A stretch of 64,000 nucleotides of DNA from Mytilus trossulus (GCF_036588685.1 NC_086383.1:55689448-55753447); one strand, 5' to 3'; shown: positions 11,096 through 23,399, numbered from the stretch's first letter. Numbers and translations: made by a program. The notes: generated from the sequence alone by a model not told the origin.

Positions 11096-12510
11096 CAGTT
11101 CTGGAACACTTTAATTATAACGTATAATGTTGATGACCTATAATAACTGACACCCTTTACAATGATGGGTCAATTTTCTATATTTAAAAAAATATATTTA
11201 AAACGGTCACAATAAAAAGAAATAAAATAGGGTCAATGTCTTATGAATTTATGTTTATGGTTCATATACGGTTGACATATTTCAATTGTAAAAGAGTTTT
11301 TAGTAATCAAACGGACATTCATAACCTGAACCAAATATTGATAGGATGTATTCTAATATGATTGTACTGTGAATATGCATTTAAAACACACCTCTTTTTG
11401 CCTTAAAATATATATATTTCAATTGAAAATTGAATACAAATACAAACTTGTCAAATATTTGATTATGATTTCAACTATAATCTACCATGTGTACACCTAA
11501 TAAATTCTACAATATAATATTACCCTTACAATCCTCATTGTTTGATTTTTACATTGTTACAATTTAATTTAATTAAGAAAACAGTCAGTAGCTTTGACCA
11601 TAAACATTGATAAAGTACTCTAAAGAATAAACAAACTAAGGCACAATTTGACTGATAAAGTTTACACCCTAGTTTCCTTGTAAAAACTTTATTTTCTAAC
11701 GAAGTATCAACAATTAGTATGTACGAACTCAGGGAAGATCAGTCGACCACCTGCTAGTAAATGAAAATTAAACTTATCAAACTATATGGTATAGTTTGCT
11801 AATGTACGTGTACATATTTACCAGAAATATAAATACAAAAAGCAACTTTAAGCCTTTTCAGGTAAGGATAATTAGGACTAAGACCCTATGCCTATGCCAT
11901 TAATGCCATTCTAGATTTTAATGAACTTCCTATTACTGGTAAATTGTTTAAAATGGTCTTTTTTATGAAACATTTGTTCAGTTTGCTCTCGTGGTACGCA
12001 TGTAACGCAATGTTCCAGCTTATGTTTACGGGTTAAACGGTCGCAAACATGATTTAAACCCCGCCCTAATCTATATTTACTTTCCACAATCTTAAAGCAT
12101 GAATCAATAGTTGCAGTCGGTTGCGTTTTGCCCTGTATTATTAATTCTAGTTAATTGTTTAAGCATACATCGGACTGCTGATTTTCTGAACCTTGTGTCG
12201 ATATTTAGGCGTGTTTTATCCATTGATTTTTTCTTATTGTTAAATACCGTACGATAACTTAAAGTTTCTTACATCCACGTCCTTTTTTACTAATAGATAT
12301 TGGTTGAATAGGGCAATAGTGATGAAATGACGGGTAACACAAATTAATCAACCAATCAAAAAGTCATTATGTTAATAAACTACAAAGGACGTGTGGCTGT
12401 TTAATCTCATATCAGACAAAACCAGTTTACATTCTTGTCATTCTGCATGTACCAACATTTGGAAATGATATAGTGTGATTTGTTTGTTCATTTCTGTTGT
12501 TTTTTTTTAG
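11096..12510. other. Intron 1 of gene B, no recognisable feature
   Basis: AT-rich sequence without exon-like stretches. It ends in a good acceptor: a T-run followed by AG immediately before the ATG at 12511. Confidence 0.45.
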
Positions 12511-14372
12511 ATGTCATTAACTGAAAGAAAACTTATGCAGATGACACTTTTATTTGTAATTTTGTCGGTTGTCATAGGAACGACAAGTGGTGCTTGTTGC
12601 CATAAACCTTTTAATAAACATTGTGCAGATTGCGCTGTCGGGACACCTTGCTGTGGATATCATTCCTGTAACATATTCTGTTGCGGATGTGACTGTCGTA
12701 AAGAACCAGCAGGGAAACATTGTTACGGACGTGGAGATACATGCAGATGTTACAGAGACAATTGCAGAGTAAAACGTCAAGTGTCATTTGCTACTACCGA
12801 TATTTCTGCTTATGAAACGTTTACGGGTTTAGATATCAATAAGTAAGTATAGGCAACACACATTTCTCAATAGATAACTTTTGAGTTCAATGCATTTACG
12901 TCAAAATCTTCTGGTTTTTGTGCACATCATTCGTGCGTTTAGGGGCATCATAACTTCCGTTGCAAATTTGAGTATTGGATCGGGAAACTATGATGCCATA
13001 TTGCACAAATTATTCGTCAAATTGAATTATCATAATTGAAAATCAGCACTGCTTAGGAAATTGTGATTAAGTGCCTACCGAACAAAAACTGTTTCTAGTT
13101 TATCCTGCACAATGACGATCACTAAGACGCTTGATGAACGTTAATAGTGCAGGGTTATAGTCCATCCCTGTATCTGGTAAGTGACATCATCAAGGCGTGC
13201 GTAATTGACGAGTTTTTCCGGTGATGGAGAAACGCGGAAGTGGTCTATTAACATCAAAAGTTATCATAATGAAAATATGTATTTCTGTTTCTGTTCATTA
13301 ACAGTTACGTAATACTAGTTTTTCCTTTTATAAATATGAATGATGCGTTATATAGAAAGGGAAACAACCTGACAACGCCAGGGCTAAAAACGAAAAAGAA
13401 AAATAGACATATTATGGTACATACTTTATATATAAACGGTCGTTTAGGAAAGTTCTGCTTTCATTTAGAAATTGGCATATCACTTGGCGATGTAGTACTA
13501 TATCTTTTTAAAAGTAGATAAGAAGTATGGTAAGTCATCGTTCAAAAGATAAGACATATTGTGGTCTAGGGATGCATCATCGGCTCAAAGCATGATAAAT
13601 TAGACAGTGGTTAATAGAATGGTGGCATTCTCTGAACTCAATTACACACTTATTATATAGAGGCCATCATTCGAAACTAAAGTATGCATTTGTTGATTTA
13701 GTAGATTATACCCCTAACAAAAAAATGATTCGACCCTAGATGATAACGTAGGACAATGATAAACACTTGATAAGTCACGTCGTCATCTAAAATTAAAAAG
13801 ATCGAATTGGTGAACACATGTTCAACACTCGATTGGGCACGTCTTTATGTATTAGGGTATTATTTAGAACTTAATCAGACACTGTGTCAAGGGATGTTTT
13901 ATATTTAAGAAAATATAATTGCCCTTGTCTGGTAAAGGTTAACTTGTTGTTTTGTCAGAAAATGCTTTCTGAAACTGATTATTTAAAAGGTTGTCTTCAT
14001 CTGATTTATTATCCGTTAGTTTCCTAACGTACGACAATGCTAGTATTGTAATTATTCTTATTTGTCATGCAGATAAATAAGTTCTTTTTTATATTCGTCT
14101 AATAATGTAATCTAGTTATTCTACTTGTTAGTCAATTATAATTTTGAATGTAATTTAGGTAGCCTTTTCATCTATTTAATTTGAAAAAAACATATAATTT
14201 TAACTTCATTTTTTTTAAAAGAAATGGGATGATGGAACAATTTGAGTTCAGTAGAGCCTTAGAACAGATGCATATAACGGACAACATGACCGTGTTTCAC
14301 CATTGGTTAGTCATGGACGAAGATAGAGACGGAGTTATTACCCTGGAGGAATTTGACCGAGAAAAATTATAG
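12511..14372 (+). CDS. MytM: Mytimycin-like antifungal peptide precursor, gene B
   Basis: Two coding exons, 12511-12842 and 14222-14372, join in phase 2 to give 160 residues. Residues 1-27 are a signal peptide. Residues 28-89 are a cysteine-rich peptide beginning 'ACCHKPFNKHCADC' and ending in the furin-type 'RVKR'. It has 15 cysteines, three more than genes A and D and an odd number. A short linker leads to two EF-hand loops at about 108-119 ('DINKNGMMEQFE') and 143-154 ('DEDRDGVITLEE'), both with acidic residues at positions 1 and 12 and glycine at 6. Splice sites are textbook: donor GTAAGT, acceptor AAAAG before AAATGGG. Mytimycin is known as a strictly antifungal peptide of mussel haemocytes with an EF-hand-like precursor extension; antifungal action here is inferred from that family. 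This is the only plus-strand gene of the cluster and it looks intact. Confidence 0.88.
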
Positions 14373-14436
14373 TTGTCAAAGAGCATATCCCGATAAAACT
14401 AAATGTGAAGATTTTAAGTTCTTTTTAAAATTTTGA

Positions 14437-14442
14437 AATAAA
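14437..14442 (+). terminator. Polyadenylation signal of gene B
   Basis: A canonical AATAAA lies 65 bases after the stop codon of gene B. It is the obvious signal for 3' end formation of this short transcript. Confidence 0.6.
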
Positions 14443-15049
14443 ATCAATGAAGATATTTCATTCAACGTACTTCGTGAACTTAGCATTATATTTTTTTCCT
14501 TTTACTAAATACTGACAAGTTCCTGCTCTATAGTTTACATCGGCCATGTTACTCTCGTAAACATACTCGTAAAAAGGTACTGTATTAACACCAATTGGTT
14601 CAACAAACTTAACAGACATAATTGGCAAACTTAACTAGGATTCAGCAGACGTAATTACGAACGATAATTTGTACTCAAACATAAAAAATCATACAATCCT
14701 AAATATATGCAGTGACTATCGAGGGATGTAAATAAATACAGCAGTAGTGCACCGCTAAATAAAGTCGTCTATCGATTTAAAGAAAAAAAAAACGTGGTAA
14801 AAAAATAAACAGAGGGAAACACAAAAACTATAAGAGCAAAACAAAGGAACAACAGATACACTGATGTTCAACAAAACAAATGAAAACAGTCATTAAAACA
14901 AACCATTTGATAACAAATTAAAATAGTATCCTCTTTTTTTTCTATTAGTAAATGACACATTAACAATATAAAGCGTGAAAGATATTTCATAAACTGTCTA
15001 TACATAGTTCTTTAACATTAGAACACAAATAAATAATAAGTGTTTGTGT
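14443..15049. other. Downstream of gene B, no recognisable feature
   Basis: AT-rich spacer without exon-like stretches. A stretch around 14790-14900, rich in 'AACA' and 'ACAAAA', is low-complexity. Confidence 0.4.
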
Positions 15050-15770
15050 TTATATCGTACTTTGTATTGCTTTTGATGTCTGTTTTACCAGTATTATACA
15101 AAGTACCTTTTATGTGCTTACATTTATCTAACCTTCTGTTATATAAATATAACCTTTTGCTGTCAATAATCAAGTTTTACAGCTAATGATTACATAATGA
15201 AAGCTGCATGTGTATTTATTTCGTGTTACTGATAATTACGAATAAGGTGTTGGCAGTGAACATCTTAGTGCCAAGTACAATCTTATGAGTGTTTTTTTTG
15301 TGTAATTCGTGTTATGTATTGACAAATATTTAACAGTTTCTGTTTAATTTCTTGAAAACTTTTCTATACGATGATAGTTTCAAATAAAACATACATATTA
15401 CTAAATGAGCACATGACATATTATACAGTCTTTTCGGTTGGAATGATTTGCATCGTTTGGTTTTCGCTTTTTGTTTCTTTCTCATTAGATTATACCACAC
15501 AGTACTGTTTATCTAAATGTCAATTTGTCATGACACAATTAAAAGAAAAATTACAGCGAGATATCATAATTCCTGTCTTGTTTTGTTTTATAGAGGTTTG
15601 GCAGCCGAAAACCAGGTTTAATCCATCACTTTCTACATACCTGTACCAATTCAGGAATATGACAGCTGTTTCCATTTGTTGGATGTGTTTGAGCTTTTGA
15701 TTTTGCAATTTGATGAGGGACTTTCCGTTTTGTATTTTCCTCGGAGTTCAGTATTTTTGTGATTCAACTT
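15050..15770 (+). repeat. Duplicated block shared with 27.06-27.56 kb, followed by repeat R6
   Basis: From 15050 to about 15540 the sequence is alignable by eye with 27060-27560 (shared landmarks 'CCAGTATTATACAAAGTACC', 'AAATATTTAACAGTTTCTGT', 'TTCGGTTGGAA'). Bases 15590-15770 are repeat R6, marked by 'CTGTACCAATTCAGGAATAT' and 'TTTTCCTCGGAGTTCAGTAT'. The overlapping 109-codon frame at 15371-15700 runs across both repeats and is not a credible gene. Confidence 0.5.
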
Positions 15771-16034
15771 TTTGTTTTACTTTTCCTTAGTTTAAGTGTT
15801 GTATTTCGTGCTTTCGATTTATTTATTTTTTTAATGTCTGTATTGTCTCTAACAGTCACCTTGTTGTTTTTGTTGTTTTATGAATTGTGTTAATGTCGTA
15901 CTTTTCCGTCTGTTATGATATTTTTGTATTTTACTGATTGCTTTACGGCTTTGGTATATTTTCAACATATTTTAAAAGTTATTTTGTTCATTATTGATTT
16001 CGTCATTAAGTTAAAGAAAAAGTTATAAAAAAAA

Positions 16035-16375
16035 ATTAAGGAAAAAAACCATTTGGTGTATTGTTGGAAGTTGTCTCATTGGCAATCCTTAAACGATTTG
16101 TATATACAATTGGGAATGGACATATGAAACAGTCCAACCAAAAAAGCAAACAACACTCAAAGGCCACCAATTGGTCTCCAACGCAGCGATAAAATACTAT
16201 AATAGATTGGTTCATTGATTCTTATCTCATAGTTAAGAATACAGAAATGTTTAAAATTGAGAATGGAAATGGGGAATGTGTCAAAGAGACAACAACCCGA
16301 CCAAATAAAAAACAACAGCAGAAGGTCACCAACAGGTCTTCAATGTAGCGAGAAATTCCCGCACAAAACTTGTCG
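16035..16375 (+). repeat. Dispersed repeat R2 and a relative
   Basis: Bases 16250-16375 carry R2 ('GAATGGAAATGGGGAATGTG', 'AAAGAGACAACAACCCGACC', 'GCGAGAAATTCCCGC'). Bases 16040-16205 hold a diverged relative. Other R2 copies are at 20590-20695, 28670-28790, 31845-32000 and about 48225-48310. Confidence 0.6.
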
Positions 16376-16543
16376 GTTTTTGGTGAAAGTAAAGATAAAT
16401 CGACCATTTCGAATTTAAACAAAGTTTATACAAAAAATTGCGAAGTAATACAATAGTTCGGTCTAATTTAATTTTCAATATCCAATGTTTTCTCCTGTTC
16501 AATCTTGACGTTTATGTATAAAAAGGAACATGTTCTAGATCAG

Positions 16544-17856
16544 CTATAATTTTTCTCTGTCAAATTCTTCAAGACTTATAATCCCATCTTTGTCTTCGTC
16601 CATGATTGACCAATGATGAAACACGGTCATGTTGTCCGTGATGTGCATCTGTTCCAAAGCTTTACTAAACTCAAACTGTTCCATCATCCCATTTCTGTAG
16701 AAAAAAAATAAGATTTTTTCTAATATTATAGATTCAATCATTTTTTTTTTATTAACTGTTTTGTTCAAAACATACTAACATCTTTGAAAATCCTGCAATA
16801 CGATTGATTGGTTGCTGATTGCTTAAAGACTTGTGTCAATAGTTAACGTATGTTCAGGAAGAAAAGAAAAAACTAGCAAGTACTATAGGTAGGTCCCGTA
16901 TTTAAGACCTTCCTGGATGAAAATTGTCGGAAAATAAGGTTGCCATGGGAAAATAAGGATATATTGGATATGGACAGAAAGTTTACCTTTGACCTGACAT
17001 GACCTACTATCGATTTTTTCAAAGAGTTGTCATAAGATTCATTTACTTTGACATGCTAGTGCTATTAGTCTTAATTGTGTATATTGGTTTTTGACTATTA
17101 TATTTACAAAAAAAGATGTTTTTCAAAAGACTGCAGGTTAAAAGTTAAAGGTTTGTGTTCTTGTGTTTAATACATAGAAAATATAGGAAATTTGGCGTTA
17201 AACGCTTCTCTCTAGATATTTCATTCATTTAACATTGAAACCTATTTTGTTTTAGAAAGTATCTAAATCACCCAGTGATCTCCAATGTTTTAAATGACGC
17301 TCAACTTCCTCATCAAGTGCTTCATTCAGTTTGACCTGATGTTTTTCTAAATCGTCAAGTGTCCAACTTATTTGTAATTGAAGCAATATTTTAAAAGGTC
17401 TTTTTTTTCATACAAATTAAAAAAAGAACTAAAGAGCTAAATGTAGATATGTAGGATCATAACTTTAAATTTTAATGGGATATTTGTGTGTGTTACTACC
17501 AGTTGAGAAATCTGTGTTGCTAAAACTAACTTGTTGATATCGAATCCTAGAAATGTATGATAAGCAGAAACATCTGTAGTATCAAATGACAATTGACGCT
17601 TTCGTCTGATTTTGATACATATGCAATTATCTCCACGTCCAAAACAAAGTTTTCCGCTTGGCTCTTTACGACAGTCACATCCGCAACAGAATATGTTACA
17701 AGAACCATATCCACAACAAGGAGTACTGGGTGTGCAATCCCAGCAATGCTTTTTAAAAGGTTTGCGACAACATGCGCCGTTTGTCGTTTCCATGACAACG
17801 GACCAAATTACAAAGAGAAGCGTCAGTCGTAGAAGTTTTCTTTCAAACAAAGACAT
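16544..17856 (-). CDS. MytM: Mytimycin-like antifungal peptide precursor, gene C
   Basis: Coding exons 17856-17531 and 16694-16544 join in phase 2 to give 158 residues. Residues 1-27 form a signal peptide; 28-87 form the cysteine-rich peptide, starting 'ACCRKPFKKHCWDC', with 14 cysteines and a furin-type 'RRKR' end. Of the four genes this N-terminus is closest to what I recall of the mytimycin first described from mussels. The EF-hand part has loops starting 'DINKNG' (about 106-117) and 'DEDKDG' (about 141-152). The donor is GTTAGT rather than GTAAGT; the acceptor is CTACAG. Because the donor lacks an in-frame stop, unspliced RNA would read on for 30 codons instead of stopping at once as in the other genes. 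Converges with gene B, 2.1 kb away. Confidence 0.88.
17262..17395. repeat. Minisatellite remnant in intron 2 of gene C
   Basis: Two to three loose repeats of 'CACCCAGTGATCTCCAATG', 'CATCAAGTGCTTCATTCAG' and 'CGTCAAGTGTCCAACTTAT' match the theme in intron 2 of genes A and D. It indicates common descent of the introns. Confidence 0.4.
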
Positions 17857-19180
17857 CTACAAAACAAGTGAATTCTTATCAAACAATTTGTATTATATCA
17901 AATTTGTATTTAAATTTCAGTATATACTGAGTGACGGGAAGGTATACAACGATATGTAATACTAGTACTATCTGATTTGAATCAAAAGATGTAGCGACAA
18001 ATTGTTTTGGATTTCACTGATGGGAATGCAACCAGCGGTCGGTCTGTTGCTATTGACCTTATAAGTTCTACAAAAATATTTGTATACGCACTATATGCAC
18101 GTTTCGTTACATATGTAACAAAAAATAGACAACAAGATACCAAAGAAACGTCCAACCTGATAAGTCAAAAATAACCGATGAAGCTATGGCAAACCAGGAA
18201 AAGGGCTAAAAGCCAAAGTATGGTACACAATACACAACATGAGCAAATTTTAAAGACCGAACAGGATACTCACCAAAAACTAGGGGTGATCTAAATAAAT
18301 GTATCCGCTGTCAATCGATTGTTACATCGCCGAATGACTTTCATCGCATTTGTATTTGCTATATGCATAAGCAAGACGACAGACATAACATATGGCACAA
18401 GATTTACCTACTTCGCCAGAGCAACTTCTATCTTATGCATGGTTTCCGTGTTTTTCCGTTTTGAGTTTTCTATATAGTGCTTTATAAAATGTTGTTTATC
18501 TCTCAATTTCCTGGTTTTTAGTATTTTTGTCATAGCATTGCCGGTTTTACTAAGAATTATTATTGTTTGCTGTTCATTTTGTGTTCTGTTCTGTAGAAAA
18601 TCACTGCTTACACAGAAGCTAATGAATCAGTATTCACAAAAACTTAGGTAGAAGTCATCCCTTTGAACATTTTAAAGACGCTGTTAAAAATTAGTTTGAC
18701 TACCACGGATTTGTTCAAGTTTGCGTACAGCAATCGAATCCTGTATTTACATTGTGACATTAAGAAAGTGTGTACCACAGAACTTGCATTCAGCAGTATT
18801 TCCAGATATGTATAACAAGAAGAAGACTTCATGACATGCGTTTAAGAAGCTATAGGTTATCTTGTAGTATATAACAATGAGCAAAACGCATTTCGTGAAG
18901 AAAGCTTAAGAATGACCAGTCAGAAAAAATGAGAAACAATTTACACGAGAAAACTTGTTGTTTGATAAATGTTAAAACAACAAAATAAAACTTAATATCC
19001 TAGGCAGCAACAAAAGCAACCGCTGCATTACTCAGCATTGGGATAGACTAATAAAGAAAGGACAGGGTCAACATTTCTGTAAATGATCAACCATAACATG
19101 TGGAGAACATGCACAACATATTGAACATAGGATTTGAGTTTAGGTTTAGACGACAGTCAATTTATAACAAATTAGCAACA
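17857..19180. other. Intron 1 of gene C with repeat pieces
   Basis: Bases 18160-18300 are a reversed, degraded R7 tail ('CACCAAAAACTAGGGGTGATC'-like end, given in part; also 'CAACAAGATACCAAAGAAAC'). Bases 18640-18720 faintly resemble the end of the Penelope-like reverse transcriptase frame. No other feature is seen. The 62-codon frame at 18644-18832 has no support. Confidence 0.4.
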
Positions 19181-19181
19181 A

Positions 19182-20035
19182 GTTAATGTTCTATCTATGA
19201 GTTCGACTGTCCCTCTGGTATCTTTTGTCTCTCTTTTAAAGCATGGCTTACATAATTAACTTGTAGTTCTCAAATATTTTCCACTTTTTGACTTCAGCTA
19301 CAGATGTAATTCATTCTTGTTCAACGACCAATAACCATAATTAACAGTTTCACAGCACTGATAATCAACCACAATGCAATCATCATTTTCAAACGACAAA
19401 AAAACAACTTTCGTTGATAAAACTACCAGACGAGTAACCGCCCTTTTGATTGACAGCAATAATTTACAGAAACTTCAAGTAAGAGGAGTTACATTCTGAC
19501 AATTTAAAACAAATCGCATTGAATGGCTTACCATTGTGACTTTTTCTGAAATGAGCGACATAAAATAGTTTCTTGCATGTCATGGAAATGAATAGAAACA
19601 GTATGTTCAGTTAGTAAATATAAAGAAAATATAGGAACATACCTTACTATAATAGTTACATGTACGATAAACTCACTGTGGTGATTAAAAAAGCTCACAA
19701 CGTATAGAATAAAATCTCATCAGCTTTGCTATATAAATATATGTGTACACATATTATTATTTATTGCTGTGAGTTCACATAGTTGACATACACTTTATAT
19801 TTCTTAGGCAACGGTAAAACATGAAATATAGGAAAACATTCCTTGTCAGGATTACAACTCTAAACAACGGTGTTAATCGTTAAAATAAAGCAATGAAAAG
19901 CACTAAATCCGTCACAATTCCGGTTCACAAGGATATTGTAGTTAATTCATTTGTCCATCTTGTTGTTAAAGGAAGTACCAGTTCAATATGTTATTGTTGT
20001 AATGTCGTGGGAACTAAATGATATTATACAAATGT
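19182..20035. repeat. Segmental duplication, copy 2 (promoter of gene C)
   Basis: Nearly identical partner of 7165-8028. It differs by scattered substitutions, small indels and a shorter TA run. It contains the TATA box and noncoding exon 1 of gene C, so genes A and C appear to be driven by almost the same promoter. Confidence 0.9.
19671..19740 (-). promoter_or_regulatory. Core promoter, noncoding exon 1 and donor of mytimycin gene C
   Basis: On the minus strand a TATATAG-type box (about 19740-19730) is followed by 'CAAAGCTGATGAGATTTTAT' and an exon ending 'ATCACCACA' at 19677, then the donor GTGAGTTTATC. Spacing from box to donor is again 60 bases. Transcription start is inferred at about 19706. 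Confidence 0.65.
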
Positions 20036-20093
20036 TTTTGGTTTTTTTAATTTATCACTTTTAGTCATTAAACGAAACATGTTACTAGTCAAC

Positions 20094-20238
20094 TGTAATT
20101 TTGCTGTCAAATTCTTCCAGTGTAGTTATTCAAACTTTTTCTTCGTCCACGACTGAGCAATGATGAAGAACTGTTATGTTGCCCATGACTTGCATCTTAT
20201 TCAAAGCTTAGTTAATTCAAACTGGTCCATCATACCTT
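20094..20238 (-). pseudogene. Broken EF-hand exon of a fifth mytimycin copy
   Basis: On the minus strand this stretch aligns by eye with exon 3 of the mytimycin genes: 'ATGATGGACCAGTTTGA', then 'CATCATTGCTCAGTCGTGG', then 'GAAGAATTTGACAGC'. It is dead: small deletions shift the frame, the calcium loop 'DEDKDG' has become 'DEEKV' plus a stop, the start of the exon is deleted, and the normal stop TAG has become CAG. No matching cysteine-rich exon is found upstream up to gene D, so the rest of this copy is lost. It lies directly beyond the promoter block of gene C. Confidence 0.75.
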
Positions 20239-20589
20239 TGTTTTTAAAAAAGGTAATAGTTAAGAAAAAATATTTTGAAATATGATTGATGTTCTTAAGT
20301 ATGCAGAATATATTAAACATGTTAAAGCCATTGAATTCAAAAGGTATTTCTACAACTAGACACTATATATTTTCCAAAGTACAAAGTGAAAATCAAGAAT
20401 ACACCCGAGGACTTCACATGATTTTGTTTAACATACAACACGCAAGTGTGATTATGCAAAACCGTACTGTGATAATGTTCAATCATCGATTTAATTTACT
20501 TATATTGTTTGGAACGTAAATCAATGATAATCGGTTTTTTTCAAAAGAAGTAGGATTTCATTTATATAAAAGATTTCTCCGGGTGTGGG

Positions 20590-20695
20590 AATTTCTCGCT
20601 GTATTGAAGACTTTTTGGTGACCTTCTGCTGTTGTCTGTTCTATGGTCGGGTTGTTGTCTCTTTGACACATTCCCCATTTCCATTCTCAATGTTA
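20590..20695 (-). repeat. Dispersed repeat R2
   Basis: Reverse-strand R2 ('GGGAATTTCTCGCTG', 'GTCTCTTTGACACATTCCCC', 'ATTTCCATTCTCAAT'). It ends just before the foldback element. The 62-codon frame over it is a shadow. Confidence 0.65.
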
Positions 20696-20706
20696 TTCTA
20701 TAAGTT

Positions 20707-23223
20707 CACTGGGGTAAAGCTGATGACCGTAACTGCATTCACGGTCATCCCAAGATGTCAGCTGAAAAATTAGGTCAGTTTTTTTATTGTCTGTTAAGGT
20801 GTTTCTACATAATTTTCTTTACAAAGCATACATTGGTACGATGTAAATTTATAAAAGATTCACACGGAAGTCACAAATCTCTACCGAGGAACGTGTATAG
20901 AACGGGAAATTGGATTTGAAAAATTCGCTAAGATGACCGTAAATCATCTTTAAAATATTTTCAAGATGACCGTAACATATAATAAGGATGACCGTGATTG
21001 GTAAAATGATGACCGTAATTTCGAAAGGATGACCGTATTTATAAAGGATGACCGTAACTTTCATAGAATAACCGTCATTTCTAAGAAATATCCGTATTAA
21101 TTGTATTAACTTTTTTGTATCAAATAATTAATCGTGTTGTTGTAAGACGTATTTATCAGACAACATTATCATAAAGATAGACAAAAAATTGATGACCGAT
21201 AGATATAGGATTATTGCATGCAGTGCTAGCTTTGATTTCCTTAATACAATTTTATTAATGTAGTTATTGGTTAGAACAAATAAAAATATGGACCAAATCA
21301 AGTACACCTTTTAGGGTGCGGTCGACTTTCGTTACTCTGCACGAGGTATTTTGAAATTCATGCCAAGAAATTGCCTTGAAATTCTGCAAACACCCCATAG
21401 AGCAAATTACATGGATGATTAATATTGACCATTTGGTATATGGCTGTGTTCTAAGCGACACGTACATGAAGGTCATAAATTAATTTGTTGAATGAAATCA
21501 AATCTTTAAATACTAATTGGTGCCGTAGGAGGTCGACCGGAATTTTTAGCGAGGATTTCTTGGCATGGAGTAACAGATAGAAAACTCTGGGTTAGAATTT
21601 ATAGAACAAAAAATAGGCATTGGCAAATATTTCATGTATATTTTGAACACAGAGAGAATTATCCCGACACCCTTTGCCAAAACACCCTTCTTTTTTCTCT
21701 TTTGTGCCTTCGGACTTTATGTTTTGAATTGTAGTTTCACTTTCCATATCCGGTATTTATTCTAATGTTAGCTCCACGTGGTAAAAATCACGTGATGCAG
21801 GAATATAGAATCTTGGAGATAGGCTATTCCTTTCTTTTCGGGGCGTATACTCCAAGCAAACAACATGCATGTGTATAACGGCACTGTAGATTTTTGTATA
21901 GAATAAAGAAAGTTGCCGGTCCGGTACGTGAACAGATTGGTTAGAAAGCAAGGTTTTAATTTTAATTAGATTGGAAAGCTTAATTCGAGGATTGAAAATA
22001 CAGAGTACAAAAAGGGGGGCGGAGAGGTGTTCAACAGGGAATATTTTTATCTTATGAACTCTACATTTGTCCAAAAAGGTTTATTATTATTTTTATTTAA
22101 TTAAAAGAGAAAAGACGAATGTAAAACCAATCGTGACTGGTCTTTCTACCTTCCTCCCGTACAGGTTGGTTAGAACTTTTGGTGAAAAATAAACACTAGC
22201 ATATCATAGAAAAGCAAGTGAGTAATCTATGTTTCAAATTTTACAACAAAAATCTCTTTAGGCTGTGGATTTTCTGTAAAAATCATGGTTTATTTGCCAC
22301 ACAGTGCTATTTTTCTATTAAATGCAATGCAACAATAAATAATAATGCTTTGCATCAAGTTTCCCCCTAGTATATGTTTAAAATGGACTGTATCTATTAT
22401 TCATTATATCTGTAGTTTTGATACAATTGATGTTTAAAAAAAATTCGTACAAAAACTGCTACAGAAGGGTACATAAACCTTAAAGCATGACAGGACCTTT
22501 ATATATGTAAAAGTTATATAAAGTCTATGTTTGAGAAAAAAACCTAACTTAACTGGTTTTTGAGTTGCATTTTTTTTTAAATATGCAGAAGATAGCAAAA
22601 TAAACAGACAAACGAGTTTCATTTAATACGGTCCACTGAGTTACACAGTTAAAATCACATATTGTTTGCAGGTGTCTATTTTCTATAGTGTCCATTTAAA
22701 TCAAAACTACTCAGAACATCGATTATAATATTTACTATCATTTTCATATAAACTCAAAATACGCCAAATAGTTAAAAAGAACTAACCGATCCCCTATCGC
22801 GACAAACTCACCAAAAAAACAATGCATACATATATGGATATTTCTTTCAATTGACGGTCATCCTTTTAAATTTAGTCATTCTTTATAAATTACGGTCATC
22901 ATTAACAAATTAACGGTCATCTTTTAACCAATTACGGTCAGCCTTGTTATGAATCGCTCATCCTGTTACGGTCATCTCGATTACGATTTACGGTCATCCT
23001 AGCGAATTTTTCAAATACAAATTCCCGTTTTATACACGTTCCTCGGTAGAGATTTGTGACTTCCGTGTAAATCTTTTATAAATCTACATCATATCAAAGT
23101 ATGCTTTATAAAGAAAATGATGTAGAAACACCTTAACAGACAATAAAAATACTGACCTAATTTTTCAGCTGACATCTTGGGATGACCGTGAATGCAGTTA
23201 CGGTCATCAGCTTTACCCCAGTG
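20707..23223. mobile_element. Foldback-type DNA transposon with ATGACCGT arrays, about 2.5 kb
   Basis: Long inverted repeats flank the unit. The outer arms 20707-20945 and 22985-23223 match closely in reverse complement, beginning 'CACTGGGGTAAAGCTGATG'. The inner arms carry six or more spaced copies of ATGACCGT (left, to about 21090) or ACGGTCAT (right, from about 22850), which keep the motif but not the spacers. The five bases AAGTT occur on both sides (20702-20706 and 23224-23228), a likely target-site duplication. The middle encodes no transposase; its 105-codon minus-strand frame (21757-22074) has no motif I know. Best read as a non-autonomous element. Superfamily is uncertain: a 5-base duplication and a CAC start would suit Transib-like elements. 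Confidence 0.75.
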
Positions 23224-23399
23224 AAGTTGATAGTAAGTCAATAAAGAAACATGAAATGCAGAAAACAAATTAAAGTTGTTTATATTGTAATAGAAACCAT
23301 AATAATAGAAAAGGTTATTTTGATTTTTTGATAAATGAGAATATCCACTTTATAAATTTAAAGGACATAGATAAAATAAAATATATACTCAACCCAATT

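Noticed and set aside
10871-11143. 90-codon frame near the gene B promoter, considered as an upstream exon
   Set aside because: It coincides with an R7 repeat tail and lacks splice sites in a useful phase.
12550-12780. Minus-strand open frame opposite exon 2 of gene B, and similar frames opposite exons of A, C and D
   Set aside because: They recur only because the coding exons are homologous; they lack start context, splice logic or motifs of their own.
20935-21090. CRISPR-like array of ATGACCGT motifs
   Set aside because: The repeat is too short, spacing is irregular, the genome is eukaryotic, and the array lies inside inverted arms of a transposon.
20707-23223. Firm assignment of the foldback element to Transib or RAG-like elements
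   Set aside because: A CAC start and 5-base duplication are suggestive, but the following bases do not match a consensus I trust and no transposase is present.
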